Below the pieces are notes generated by a model, which saw only the letters and a program-made list of their open reading frames with translations, ran no database searches and was not told where the DNA came from. The position numbers were made by a program, and so were the translations under genes. This document shows positions 7,655 through 15,127 of a DNA stretch of 64,000 nucleotides, piece after piece (position 1 is the first letter of the stretch; each line of letters starts with the position of its first letter). Origin of the DNA: Nocardiopsis alborubida (GTDB taxonomy: Bacteria; Actinomycetota; Actinomycetes; Streptosporangiales; Streptosporangiaceae); the NCBI RefSeq assembly GCF_012396365.1, contig NZ_JAAXPG010000012.1, positions 1 to 64,000 of the forward strand, in the 5' to 3' direction.

Positions 7655-8929
7655 TCACTCTCCCATGGTGATCGCCTCGGCCTCGGCCCGCGCGGACTCG
7701 GGGCCGTCGTCGACTCTGAGCAGCGCCCCGCGGCCCAGGAGCACGATCCCCGCGGCCAGCGCCACCGACCCCGCCGCCGCGTACATCGGCGCGCCGGGGG
7801 ACAGGGCCGCGGCGAGCGCGGAGGCGGCCGGGGGAGCGGCGGCGCCGCCGAGGAAGCGCACCGCCGAGTAGGCCGAGGACGCCACCGAGCGCGGCAGGTC
7901 GCTGGCCTCCATCACGCACTCGGTCAGCACCGTGTTGAGCACGCCCAGCAGGAGGCCGCCCAGCACGATGCTGGTGATCAGCCCCGCCGTGGAGGAGATG
8001 AGGGCACCCGCGGCGACCAGGTCCACGGCCAGCAGGAGCAGCGTGGTCCACAGCACCCGCGTGCGCGGCCACCGGCGGGTGAGCACCGGGGCCACGAAGA
8101 CCGAGGTCACGGCGACCGCCAGACCCCAGCCGAAGAAGGTGAACCCCAGGCCCATCTCGTCCAGCCCCAGCGGGAAGGGCGTGTAGGCCAGCAGGGCGAA
8201 GAAACCGATGTTGTAGAACAGCGCGGTCAGCGCCAGCACCAGGATGCCCGGGACGCGCAGCGCCGCGAACGGGGCCGACAGCGGCACCGGCGCGGTCCGC
8301 TCCGTGGCGTCGCTCCTGAGCAGGACGGCGATCGCGACGAACCCGACCGCCATCAGCGCGGCGGTGCCGAAGAAGGGGCCGCGCCAGCTGACGCTGCCCA
8401 GCAGCCCGCCCAGGAGCGGGCCCGTGGCGATGCCCAGGCCCAGCGCGGCCTCGTAGAGCACGATCGCGGACGAGGCGCCGCCGCTGGCCGCGCCGACGAT
8501 GGTGGCCAGGGCGGTGGAGATGAAGAACGCGTTGCCCAGTCCCCACCCGGCCCGGAAGCCGATGACGGACTCGACGCTGCCGCTGGTCCCGGCCGCGGCC
8601 GCGAAGACCACGATCAGTGCCAGGCCGACCAGCAGGGTGCGCTTGGCGCCCAGGCGGCTCGACACCCAGCTGGTGACGAGCATGGCCAGGCCGGTGACCA
8701 GCAGGTAGCTGGTGAACAGCAGCGAGGTCTGGGTCTGCGTGGCCTCCAGGCTGCGGGAGATCGCGGGCAGGATCGGGTCGACCAGGCCGATGCCCATGAA
8801 GGCGATCACGCAGGCGAACGCCACGGCCCACACGGCGCGCGGCTGCCGGAGGATGGACCCCTCCGGCGCGTGTCCCTGGTCCGCGCCTCCGTGCGGCGCT
8901 GTACGCGGGGTTTCGGTCTCCGCCACCAT
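7655..8929 (-). CDS. MFS transporter (DHA1-like drug or metabolite efflux)
   Basis: 424 residues with about 12 hydrophobic segments. The first helix is AVWAVAFACVIAFMGIGLVD. Motif A between helices 2 and 3 is SSRLGAKRTLLVGL, and the antiporter-type segment GLGIATGPLLGGLLG lies in helix 5, which suggests proton-coupled export. The N-terminal 28 residues are hydrophilic. The ATG at 8929 follows GGGAG at about 10 nt. A MarR gene lies immediately upstream on the same strand, 213 bp away, with a 17-bp palindrome between them, so substrate-responsive control by MarR is likely. The exported compound cannot be inferred. Confidence 0.88.
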   Translation of the reverse strand: MVAETETPRTAPHGGADQGHAPEGSILRQPRAVWAVAFACVIAFMGIGLVDPILPAISRSLEATQTQTSLLFTSYLLVTGLAMLVTSWVSSRLGAKRTLLVGLALIVVFAAAAGTSGSVESVIGFRAGWGLGNAFFISTALATIVGAASGGASSAIVLYEAALGLGIATGPLLGGLLGSVSWRGPFFGTAALMAVGFVAIAVLLRSDATERTAPVPLSAPFAALRVPGILVLALTALFYNIGFFALLAYTPFPLGLDEMGLGFTFFGWGLAVAVTSVFVAPVLTRRWPRTRVLWTTLLLLAVDLVAAGALISSTAGLITSIVLGGLLLGVLNTVLTECVMEASDLPRSVASSAYSAVRFLGGAAAPPAASALAAALSPGAPMYAAAGSVALAAGIVLLGRGALLRVDDGPESARAEAEAITMGE

Positions 8930-8996
8930 GTTCTGTTGCTCCCTGTCGTCGCCGATGGTGGGAGGACGGCGGCCGGTACGGTCGGGGCCCTCATTT

Positions 8997-9013
8997 GCAT
9001 AGGTAACCTATGC
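8997..9013. promoter_or_regulatory. MarR-type operator upstream of the MFS gene
   Basis: GCATAGGTAACCTATGC has perfect 8-bp arms around one central base, about 67 bp before the MFS start and inside the marR-MFS gap. Size and AT-richness suit a MarR dimer. Confidence 0.65.
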
Positions 9014-9142
9014 TAATCCCCGGGCATTCCCGCTCGGCGCACGGAGGCCGCGGGTGTGGCGAGGCTCGCACGACCACGCGTGCGCTGTGCGATGAGTGCG
9101 GGGAAGGGCCGGCGGAGGCGGCCCGCGACCGGAACCGGCCGC

Positions 9143-9607
9143 TCAGGCCCCGCCGCGGCGCAGCCGCTCGTCCAGCAGCCGCACCGACTCCGACAGCAGC
9201 GCCCGCTCGCGTTCGGACAGGTCGGAGAACAGCGGCTCCAGCGCGTCGCCGATCCGGTGCCGCCAGTCCTCCAGCGCCGCCGCGCCCGCCAGGGTCAGCT
9301 CGTGCAGCTGGGCCCGCCGGTCGTCGGGGTCGGGACTGCGCGCCACGTACCCGGAGGAGAGCAGCGACTCCACGATCACCGTCATCGTCGGCTGCCTGAC
9401 CCGGCAGTGCTCGGCCAGGACGCCCAGCCGCAGCGGCCCCTTCTCCTGGAGCACGCTCAGCGCGCGCCACGTCGCCGGGGACGTGCGCTCGCCGGTCTCG
9501 TGCGCGGCGTAGCGCCCGATCCGCTGGCTGATGTTGAGGAGGCGGACCAGGAGGTGGGCGACCTCGGGGTTTCGGTCGTCTCCGGCGTCCTCGTTGTCGT
9601 GGTGCAC
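9143..9607 (-). CDS. MarR-family transcriptional regulator
   Basis: 154 residues, GTG start. The winged helix spans about residues 40-110: TWRALSVLQEKGPLRLGVLA, RQPTMTVIVESLLSSGYV, then the wing RSPDPDDRRAQLHELT with the conserved Asp-Arg pair. The flanking helices (LLVRLLNISQRIGRY and LSERERALLSESVRLLDERL) form the dimer interface. It lies upstream of and parallel to an MFS exporter with a palindrome between, the common arrangement for a repressor that releases its exporter when a phenolic or lipophilic ligand binds. Ligand unknown. Confidence 0.9.
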   Translation of the reverse strand: MHHDNEDAGDDRNPEVAHLLVRLLNISQRIGRYAAHETGERTSPATWRALSVLQEKGPLRLGVLAEHCRVRQPTMTVIVESLLSSGYVARSPDPDDRRAQLHELTLAGAAALEDWRHRIGDALEPLFSDLSERERALLSESVRLLDERLRRGGA

Positions 9608-9658
9608 GCCGCCAGGCTAGGGCATCCCTCGCGGACGTGCCCCGCCGTGCGGCGGGAG

Positions 9659-9695
9659 GCGTTCCCCCGCGGCGCGGTACGCCGTGGGGGAACGC
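9659..9695 (-). terminator. Long hairpin downstream of the oxidoreductase gene
   Basis: 16-bp stem with one mismatch (arms 9659-9674 and 9680-9695) and a 5-nt loop CGGTA. It lies 144 bp beyond the stop of the minus-strand thioredoxin-reductase-like gene and 52 bp before the marR start. Confidence 0.55.
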
Positions 9696-9838
9696 TGGTC
9701 ACGGGCGCCCGCGGGTCCGCGCCGCGGAGTCGTGCGGGGCGGCCTCGCGGCCGCCGCGGTCGGCCGTCCTGGTCCTGGGGGCCGGAGGTGACCAGGGCCT
9801 GCCGAAACCCTCGGTCACGCCGTCCCCTTTCCCGTAGC

Positions 9839-10858
9839 TCACAGACCGTGGCGGCGCCCGTCCGCGACCAGTTCGCTCACGCGCGCCTCTGACCCGGCGG
9901 AGAAGGCGTCCCGGTGGGCGGCGACCGCCCGGCGGGTGTCCTCGTCGACCAGGTCGGCGTTGATCTGGGCCCCGGCGGCCGCGCCCGACGCCGCCGAGGC
10001 GCCGACCTGGGCGGACAGGTCGGTGACGTTGCCCGCGGCCCACACCCCGGGCACGTCGGTGCGGCCGCTCCCGTCGGTGGGAACGTACTCGCCGACCCCC
10101 ATCGGGTGTTCCCGGGTCCGCAGGCCGAGCGTCTCCAGGAAGGAGGCGCGCGCCACCATCCGCGTTCCGACGGCCACCGCCTCCCGGCCGACCACCGTGC
10201 CGTCCGTCAACCGCAGCCCCGTGATCCGGCCGTCGGCGGTCTCCAGGGAGGCCACCTCGCCCTCGACCACGCGGATGCCGCGGGCGGCCAGCTTCTCCGC
10301 GTCCTCCTCACCCGGCGGGGGCATGGTGTGGGTGAAGAGAGTGACGTCCCCGCTCCACTGGCGGAACAGCAGCGCCTGGTGCACCGCCATCGGCCCGCTG
10401 GCCAGCACGCCGATGGCCCGGTCGCGCACCTCCCAGCCGTGGCAGTACGGGCAGTGCACCACGCCCGCGCCCCACTGCTCCCGCACACCCGCCACGTCCG
10501 GCAGTTCGTCCACCAGTCCGGTGGTCACCAGGATCCGACGCGCCCGCACGCCGCGTCCGTCGGCCAGCTCCACCCGGAACCCGTCGCCGTCGCGGACCAC
10601 GGCGACGACGTCCCCGGTGGTCACGTGGCCGCCGTAGCCGCGTACCTCCGCCCGGCCCCGCTCCAGCAGCTCGGCCGGGGACATGCCCTCCCGTGCCAGC
10701 AGCCCGTGCACGCCCGACGCGGGCGCGTTGCGCGGGGCGCCCGAGTCGACCACCGCCACCGAACGCCTCGCCCGGGCCAGCATGAGGGCCCCGTTCAGCC
10801 CGGCGGCGCCACCGCCGACCACCACCGCGTCGTAGCCGCTCTCCAACTGATCGTTCAC
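9839..10858 (-). CDS. Thioredoxin-reductase-like NAD(P)/FAD-dependent oxidoreductase
   Basis: 339 residues. FAD site GGGAAGLNGALMLARARRSV (about residues 14-33), redox-active pair CPYCHGWE near residue 140, a second nucleotide-binding half, and the C-terminal FAD motif TDVPGVWAAGNVTD. This is the small (TrxB/AhpF-like) pyridine nucleotide-disulphide oxidoreductase fold. No thioredoxin gene is adjacent, so the partner is unknown; some relatives make disulphides in natural products. I chose the GTG at 10858 because GGAGGTGATC precedes it at ideal spacing; an ATG 15 bases upstream would bury that site inside the coding region. It is divergent from the XRE-cupin regulator. Confidence 0.85.
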   Translation of the reverse strand: MNDQLESGYDAVVVGGGAAGLNGALMLARARRSVAVVDSGAPRNAPASGVHGLLAREGMSPAELLERGRAEVRGYGGHVTTGDVVAVVRDGDGFRVELADGRGVRARRILVTTGLVDELPDVAGVREQWGAGVVHCPYCHGWEVRDRAIGVLASGPMAVHQALLFRQWSGDVTLFTHTMPPPGEEDAEKLAARGIRVVEGEVASLETADGRITGLRLTDGTVVGREAVAVGTRMVARASFLETLGLRTREHPMGVGEYVPTDGSGRTDVPGVWAAGNVTDLSAQVGASAASGAAAGAQINADLVDEDTRRAVAAHRDAFSAGSEARVSELVADGRRHGL

Positions 10859-10914
10859 AGCGATCACCTCCATGCCCCCACCATGTGTCCCCTCGCCGTT
10901 TCACGCAATATTCG

Positions 10915-10929
10915 TTGCCGCTATGGCAA
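10915..10929. promoter_or_regulatory. Inverted repeat in the divergent oxidoreductase/XRE promoter
   Basis: TTGCCGCTATGGCAA has perfect 5-bp arms and a 5-nt spacer, 10 bp before the XRE-cupin start. It is a likely binding site for that regulator and could control both directions. Confidence 0.55.
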
Positions 10930-10938
10930 AATGGCGGC

Positions 10939-11547
10939 ATGGAAGATGACCTCGACCACGCGCTCGACGCGGTCGGACCCCGGCTGCGCGCGCTGCGCAA
11001 GCAGAAGGAGACCACGCTGTCCGGCCTGTCGGCGGCGACCGGCATCTCGGTGAGCACCCTGTCCCGGCTGGAGTCGGGTTCTCGCCGTCCCACCCTCGAA
11101 CTGCTGTTTCCGCTGGCCAGGGCGTACGGCGTCACCCTCGACGAACTCGTGGACGCACCGCCCACCGGCGACCCGCGCATCCACCTGCGGCCGGTCACCC
11201 AGCACGGCATGACCATGCTGCCCCTGACCCGCCGTCCCGGCGGAATCCAGGCGTACAAGCTGGTGATCCCGGCCAGCGACCGTCCGAGCGAGCCCGACCC
11301 GCAGACCCACGAGGGCTACGAGTGGCTCTACGTCCTCAACGGGCGGCTGCGGGTCATCCTGGGCGAGCACGACCTGGTGCTCGCCCCGGGCGAGGCGGCC
11401 GAGTTCGACACCCGCGTGCCGCACTGGTTCGGCTCCGCCGACACCAGGGCGGTCGAGTTCCTCAGCCTGTTCGGCAGGCAGGGTGAGCGCGCGCACCTGC
11501 GGGCCCGCCCCAAGGCGGAGGGTCCGTCCGGGAGCGCCGACCCGTGA
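10939..11547 (+). CDS. XRE-cupin transcriptional regulator
   Basis: 202 residues. Residues about 12-66 form an XRE helix-turn-helix (LRALRKQKETTLSGLSAATG, then VSTLSRLESGSRRPTLELL). Residues about 110-180 form a cupin barrel (HEGYEWLYVLNGRLRVILGE, later LAPGEAAEFDTRVPHWFGS), which in this family senses a small metabolite. The ATG at 10939 gives the natural HTH start; an upstream GTG reads through the palindrome and is rejected. The divergent partner is a thioredoxin-reductase-like enzyme, suggesting the regulator governs a redox or catabolic function. Element B follows the stop. Confidence 0.9.
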   Translation: MEDDLDHALDAVGPRLRALRKQKETTLSGLSAATGISVSTLSRLESGSRRPTLELLFPLARAYGVTLDELVDAPPTGDPRIHLRPVTQHGMTMLPLTRRPGGIQAYKLVIPASDRPSEPDPQTHEGYEWLYVLNGRLRVILGEHDLVLAPGEAAEFDTRVPHWFGSADTRAVEFLSLFGRQGERAHLRARPKAEGPSGSADP

Positions 11548-11567
11548 CCGGCAGGGCCCTTTTCGCC

Positions 11568-11673
11568 GTGATCTCGTGCCTATAACGAGTCTCGGAAGCC
11601 CAACCTCGCTATGAGTACGAGATCGCCGCAGGCCAGGGCAGCTTGCGCCACACCAGCAACGTTGTCGGCCCGT
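11568..11673 (+). repeat. Dispersed palindromic element, copy B
   Basis: Arms at 11569-11587 and 11607-11625 (19 nt each, 14 of 19 positions paired) with a 19-nt loop, then a tail resembling copy A at 471 (CGCAGGYCAGGGCA and CCAGCAACG are shared). Arm, loop and tail lengths equal those of copy A. It lies between the convergent XRE-cupin and GT9 genes. Confidence 0.85.
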
Positions 11674-11733
11674 CCACGCCCAGCACCTGCCGGCGGACGC
11701 TGCGTCTGTCGGCGAAGGCTCTCGGAGCAGGTC

Positions 11734-12765
11734 TCAGGAACCGCGGACGGCGTCCTCGGCGGTGGGGCGGCCGGAGGCGCACACGGTCCGGCACGCGGCG
11801 ACGACCTCCTCGACGCCGATCGCGTCCAGACCCGGGTCCAGCGTGGCGGAGTGCGGGTCGCCCGGGCGGCCCGCCCACAGGCACGCGTGGACCTCCCGGT
11901 CCACACGCGGTCCCCACAGCTCCGGGGAGACCGGCCCGAACAGGCGCACCGACGGCGTGCCGTAGGCGGTGGCCAGGTGGCCGACCCCGGTGTCCCCGCA
12001 CACCACCAGCCGCGCCTGGCTGACCAGCCGCGCCAACAGGTCCAGGGACGTGCGCCCGGCCAGCACCGACCGGCCGCCGAGTCCGGCGGCCTCGGCCACC
12101 CGCTCGGCCAGCGCGGTCTCGTTCTGCGAGCCGGTCACCAGCACCCGCAGCCCCGAGGCGGACAGCTCCCCGGCCACCCGGGCGAAACGCTCCGCGGGCC
12201 ACCGGCGCGACCCGGAGGCGGCCCCCGGGTGGACGATCGCGGTGTCCCCCTCGACCACCGCGCCCTTCCCCTCCGCGGGCCTCGGCCACCGCAGGTCGTC
12301 CGGGTCGGCCGCCACACCGTGCGAGCGCAGCAGACGGCACCAGATCTCGGCGTCGTGGAGCCCCTCGGGCCACTCCGGACCCGGCCACCGCGGAGCGGAC
12401 GGATGACCGTGCGTCCACAGCCGCACCGGCGTCAGGGCGGCCAGGGCCGCCGTGCTCTGCGGCCCCCGGCCGTGCAGGTTGACCGCCAGGTCCGGGGCGC
12501 CGGTGTCGGGCGCGCACAGCGGCTCGGTGGGAAGGACCTCCCAGTCCAGCCCGGCCAGCGCGACCAGGTGCCGGTACCAGGCGGGGCCCGCCAGGGTCCG
12601 GCGCCAGGACGGCAGCGCCCGCTCCAGCGCGCGCAGCGCGGGAACGGCCGTGGCGAAGTCGCCCAGCCCCAGCGCCCGCAGCGCCAGCAGGGACGGTCGT
12701 CCGCCCGTGGCGGGGACCCGGCCCCCGTCCGGGCCCCCGCGGCCGGACGGCGGAGTCTCTCCCAC
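11734..12765 (-). CDS. Glycosyltransferase family 9 (heptosyltransferase-like)
   Basis: 343 residues, GTG start. The GT-B fold is shown by N-terminal LLALRALGLGDFATAVPALR, central VHPGAASGSRRWPAERFARV, and the donor-site region LVVCGDTGVGHLATAYGTPSVRLFGPVSPELWGP, all diagnostic of GT9 (ADP-heptose:LPS heptosyltransferase family). In Gram-positives such enzymes transfer heptose or related sugars to non-LPS acceptors. It starts 7 bp after the CBS gene on the same strand, so the two are probably one transcript. Together with the GT9 at 16617 it makes two GT9 enzymes near an ADP-heptose pathway, strengthening the heptose assignment. Cytoplasmic. Confidence 0.88.
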   Translation of the reverse strand: MGETPPSGRGGPDGGRVPATGGRPSLLALRALGLGDFATAVPALRALERALPSWRRTLAGPAWYRHLVALAGLDWEVLPTEPLCAPDTGAPDLAVNLHGRGPQSTAALAALTPVRLWTHGHPSAPRWPGPEWPEGLHDAEIWCRLLRSHGVAADPDDLRWPRPAEGKGAVVEGDTAIVHPGAASGSRRWPAERFARVAGELSASGLRVLVTGSQNETALAERVAEAAGLGGRSVLAGRTSLDLLARLVSQARLVVCGDTGVGHLATAYGTPSVRLFGPVSPELWGPRVDREVHACLWAGRPGDPHSATLDPGLDAIGVEEVVAACRTVCASGRPTAEDAVRGS

Positions 12766-12772
12766 CGGTGCC

Positions 12773-13195
12773 TCAGCGGTTGGGATCGGCGGAGCTGACG
12801 TCGGCCAGCGCCGAGTCCTCGTCCACGGCCCGCGCCAGGTCGCCCATGGACACCACGCCCACGACGCGGTCGCCGTCCACGACGGGAAGGCGGCGCACCG
12901 CGCTGGTGCGCATGACGTGCACCGCGTCGGCGATCCCGCTCTGCGGCGGCACGGTGGCCACCTCCGAGCTGCACACGTCGCTGACGCTGTGCCGACCGGG
13001 GTCGGCGCCCTCGGCCACGCAGCGCACCACGATGTCGCGGTCGGTCAGGATGCCCATGATCCGCTTGTCCCGGGTCACGACGACGTCGCCCACGTCGGCG
13101 TCGCGCATGATCTCCGCGGCCTCACGCAGGGACGTGTCCGGCGAGACCGTGCGGACCGGGCTGCTCATCACCTGGTCGATGGTTCGCACCACCAT
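12773..13195 (-). CDS. CBS-domain pair protein
   Basis: 140 residues made almost wholly of two CBS motifs: VMSSPVRTVSPDTSLREAAE to GILTDRDIVVRCVAEG, and VCSSEVATVPPQSGIADAVH to VVGVVSMGDLARAV. Tandem CBS (Bateman) modules bind adenosine nucleotides such as AMP, ATP or SAM and regulate partners. This stand-alone form, close to Hrp1-type proteins, is common in actinomycetes and often linked to stress. The ATG has AAAGGAG upstream. The neighbouring GT9 gene follows after 7 bp; why a nucleotide sensor sits with a glycosyltransferase is unclear. The partner is not identifiable. Confidence 0.92.
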   Translation of the reverse strand: MVVRTIDQVMSSPVRTVSPDTSLREAAEIMRDADVGDVVVTRDKRIMGILTDRDIVVRCVAEGADPGRHSVSDVCSSEVATVPPQSGIADAVHVMRTSAVRRLPVVDGDRVVGVVSMGDLARAVDEDSALADVSSADPNR

Positions 13196-13468
13196 GGTCC
13201 TGCTCCTTTCGTGCCGGTCGTGCCTCTCCAGCTCTCACCCGTCCCATAGCCCGCATCCGTGGGGGCAAACATGACGGCTTCCCCACCGCCGTCGGGCGAG
13301 CCGAGGGTGCACGGGCCGCGGGCCCGGAGCGGTCCCTGCGCGCGCGTCGGGGCTGGTGAGGGGGTTCCGGACGCCTGCGGCCGATGTTTAGGCGTCGCTG
13401 CTGCTGGTAGTCGAGTGGGTGCGCTCGGCGTCTGAGTTCCAGACCCAGCCTGAGGAGGGAGCGGTTAC

Positions 13469-15127
13469 ATGCGTGTCCTCGGTGTCAACGCCGTCTTCCA
13501 CGATCCGGCAGCGGCGATCGTCGTCGACGGCCGTACGGTCGCGGCGGCGGAGGAGGAGCGGTTCTCGCGGCGCAAGCACGGCAAGGCCGCGGTGCCCTTC
13601 TCCACGTGGGAGCTGCCGGAGCAGGCGATGCGTTGGTGCCTGGAGCGCGCGGGTCTGCGCCCCGCCGACCTGGACGCCGTCACCTACTCCTACGATCCCG
13701 CCCTGGCCGATCCCGAGGGGCCCGGACAGGACCGCGGCTGGGAGCGCCTGCGCCTGTTCTACGTCGAGCGCGTGCCGCACTTCCTGGCCACCGCGCTGCC
13801 GGGGCTGGACCCGGCCAGGATCAGCTACGTCCCCCACCACGTCGCGCACGCGGCCTCCGCGGGGCTCGCCGCCCCGCCCGAGGCCGGGGGCGGCGAGTGC
13901 GCGGTGTTCGTGGCCGACGGCCGCGGCGAGAGCACCTCGCATCTGGCGGGCGTCTACACAGGCGGGAAGCTGGAGGTGCTGGCCCGCCAGCCGCTGCCCG
14001 AGTCCCTGGGACTGGTCTACGAGGAGCTCACCGAGCACGTGGGCTTCCACCGCTCCAGCGACGAGTACAAGGTGATGGCCCTGGCCTCCTACGGCGAGCC
14101 CACCATGCTCGACGCGGTGCGCAAGTGCGTGCGCTACGAGGGCGACGGCCTGGTCCGGGCCTCGGGCCTGGACTGGAACTCCCTCACGGACCCGTGCGAG
14201 CCGGGGCGGGAGCCCTCCAAGGAGCACGCGGACCTGGCCGCCAGCGTGCAGGCCGCCATGGAGGAGACCCTCCTGGCCGTCGTCGGCTGGCTGCACGAGC
14301 GGACCGGCCGCCCGTGCCTGACGATGGCGGGCGGGGTCGCGCTCAACTGCGTCGCCAACAGCCGCATCGCCCGCGAGGGGCCCTTCGAGAGCGTGTGGGT
14401 ACAGCCCGCCTCCGGTGACGCGGGCACCGCGCTGGGCGGCGCCCTGCACCTGGCCTCGCTGGTGGAGGACGCGGTGGCGCCCATGCCCGGGGCCGACCTG
14501 GGCCGTTCCTGGGACGAGGACGAGCTGCACGCGATCCTGCGCGAGGCCGACGTCGCGTTCGAGCGCCCCGACGACCTGGCCGACACCGTGGCCGAGGCCC
14601 TGGAGCGGGACGCGCTGGTGGCCTGGTTCCAGGGCGCCTCGGAGTACGGTCCCCGCGCGCTGGGGCACCGCTCCCTGCTCGCCAACCCGTCCAACCCCGA
14701 CAACCTCGAACGGCTCAACCGGGTGAAGGGGCGCGAGCAGTTCCGCCCCGTCGCGCCGATGGTGGCCGAGCGCAGGGCGTCGGAGATCTTCTCCGGCGGC
14801 CCCCTGCCCAGCCCCTACATGCTCTTCGTCCACGAGGTGCACCCCGACTGGCGCGAGCGCCTGCCCGCCGTGGTGCACGTGGACGGCACCGCCCGCGTCC
14901 AGACCGTGGCCGAGCGGGACGACCCGCTCACCGCGCGCCTGCTGGACCGCTTCGAACAGCGCAGCGGCCTGCCGGTCCTGGTCAACACCAGCCTCAACAC
15001 CGCCGGGCGGCCCATGGTCGACTCCCCGCGCGACGCCCTGGAGTGCTTCGGGTCCGCGCCCGTGGACCTGCTGGCCATCGGCCCGTTCGTCGTGCGCCGC
15101 CGCTCGGGTGAGGGGGCGCACCGGTGA
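13469..15127 (+). CDS. Sugar O-carbamoyltransferase (NodU/CmcH family)
   Basis: 552 residues. N-terminal MRVLGVNAVFHDPAAAIVVD and AAEEERFSRRKHGKAA belong to the Kae1-like domain that transfers carbamoyl from carbamoyl adenylate. The mid-region HHVAHAASAG carries metal-binding histidines, and the C-terminal YrdC-like half contains WFQGASEYGPRALGHRS. The enzyme uses carbamoyl phosphate and ATP to place a carbamoyl group on a sugar hydroxyl (as in nodulation factors, tobramycin and novobiocin). It opens a seven-gene overlapping operon with heptose biosynthesis and glycosyltransferases, so the acceptor is probably a sugar of that glycan. GAGGAGGGAG precedes the ATG. The stop overlaps the next start (GTGA). 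Confidence 0.92.
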   Translation: MRVLGVNAVFHDPAAAIVVDGRTVAAAEEERFSRRKHGKAAVPFSTWELPEQAMRWCLERAGLRPADLDAVTYSYDPALADPEGPGQDRGWERLRLFYVERVPHFLATALPGLDPARISYVPHHVAHAASAGLAAPPEAGGGECAVFVADGRGESTSHLAGVYTGGKLEVLARQPLPESLGLVYEELTEHVGFHRSSDEYKVMALASYGEPTMLDAVRKCVRYEGDGLVRASGLDWNSLTDPCEPGREPSKEHADLAASVQAAMEETLLAVVGWLHERTGRPCLTMAGGVALNCVANSRIAREGPFESVWVQPASGDAGTALGGALHLASLVEDAVAPMPGADLGRSWDEDELHAILREADVAFERPDDLADTVAEALERDALVAWFQGASEYGPRALGHRSLLANPSNPDNLERLNRVKGREQFRPVAPMVAERRASEIFSGGPLPSPYMLFVHEVHPDWRERLPAVVHVDGTARVQTVAERDDPLTARLLDRFEQRSGLPVLVNTSLNTAGRPMVDSPRDALECFGSAPVDLLAIGPFVVRRRSGEGAHR

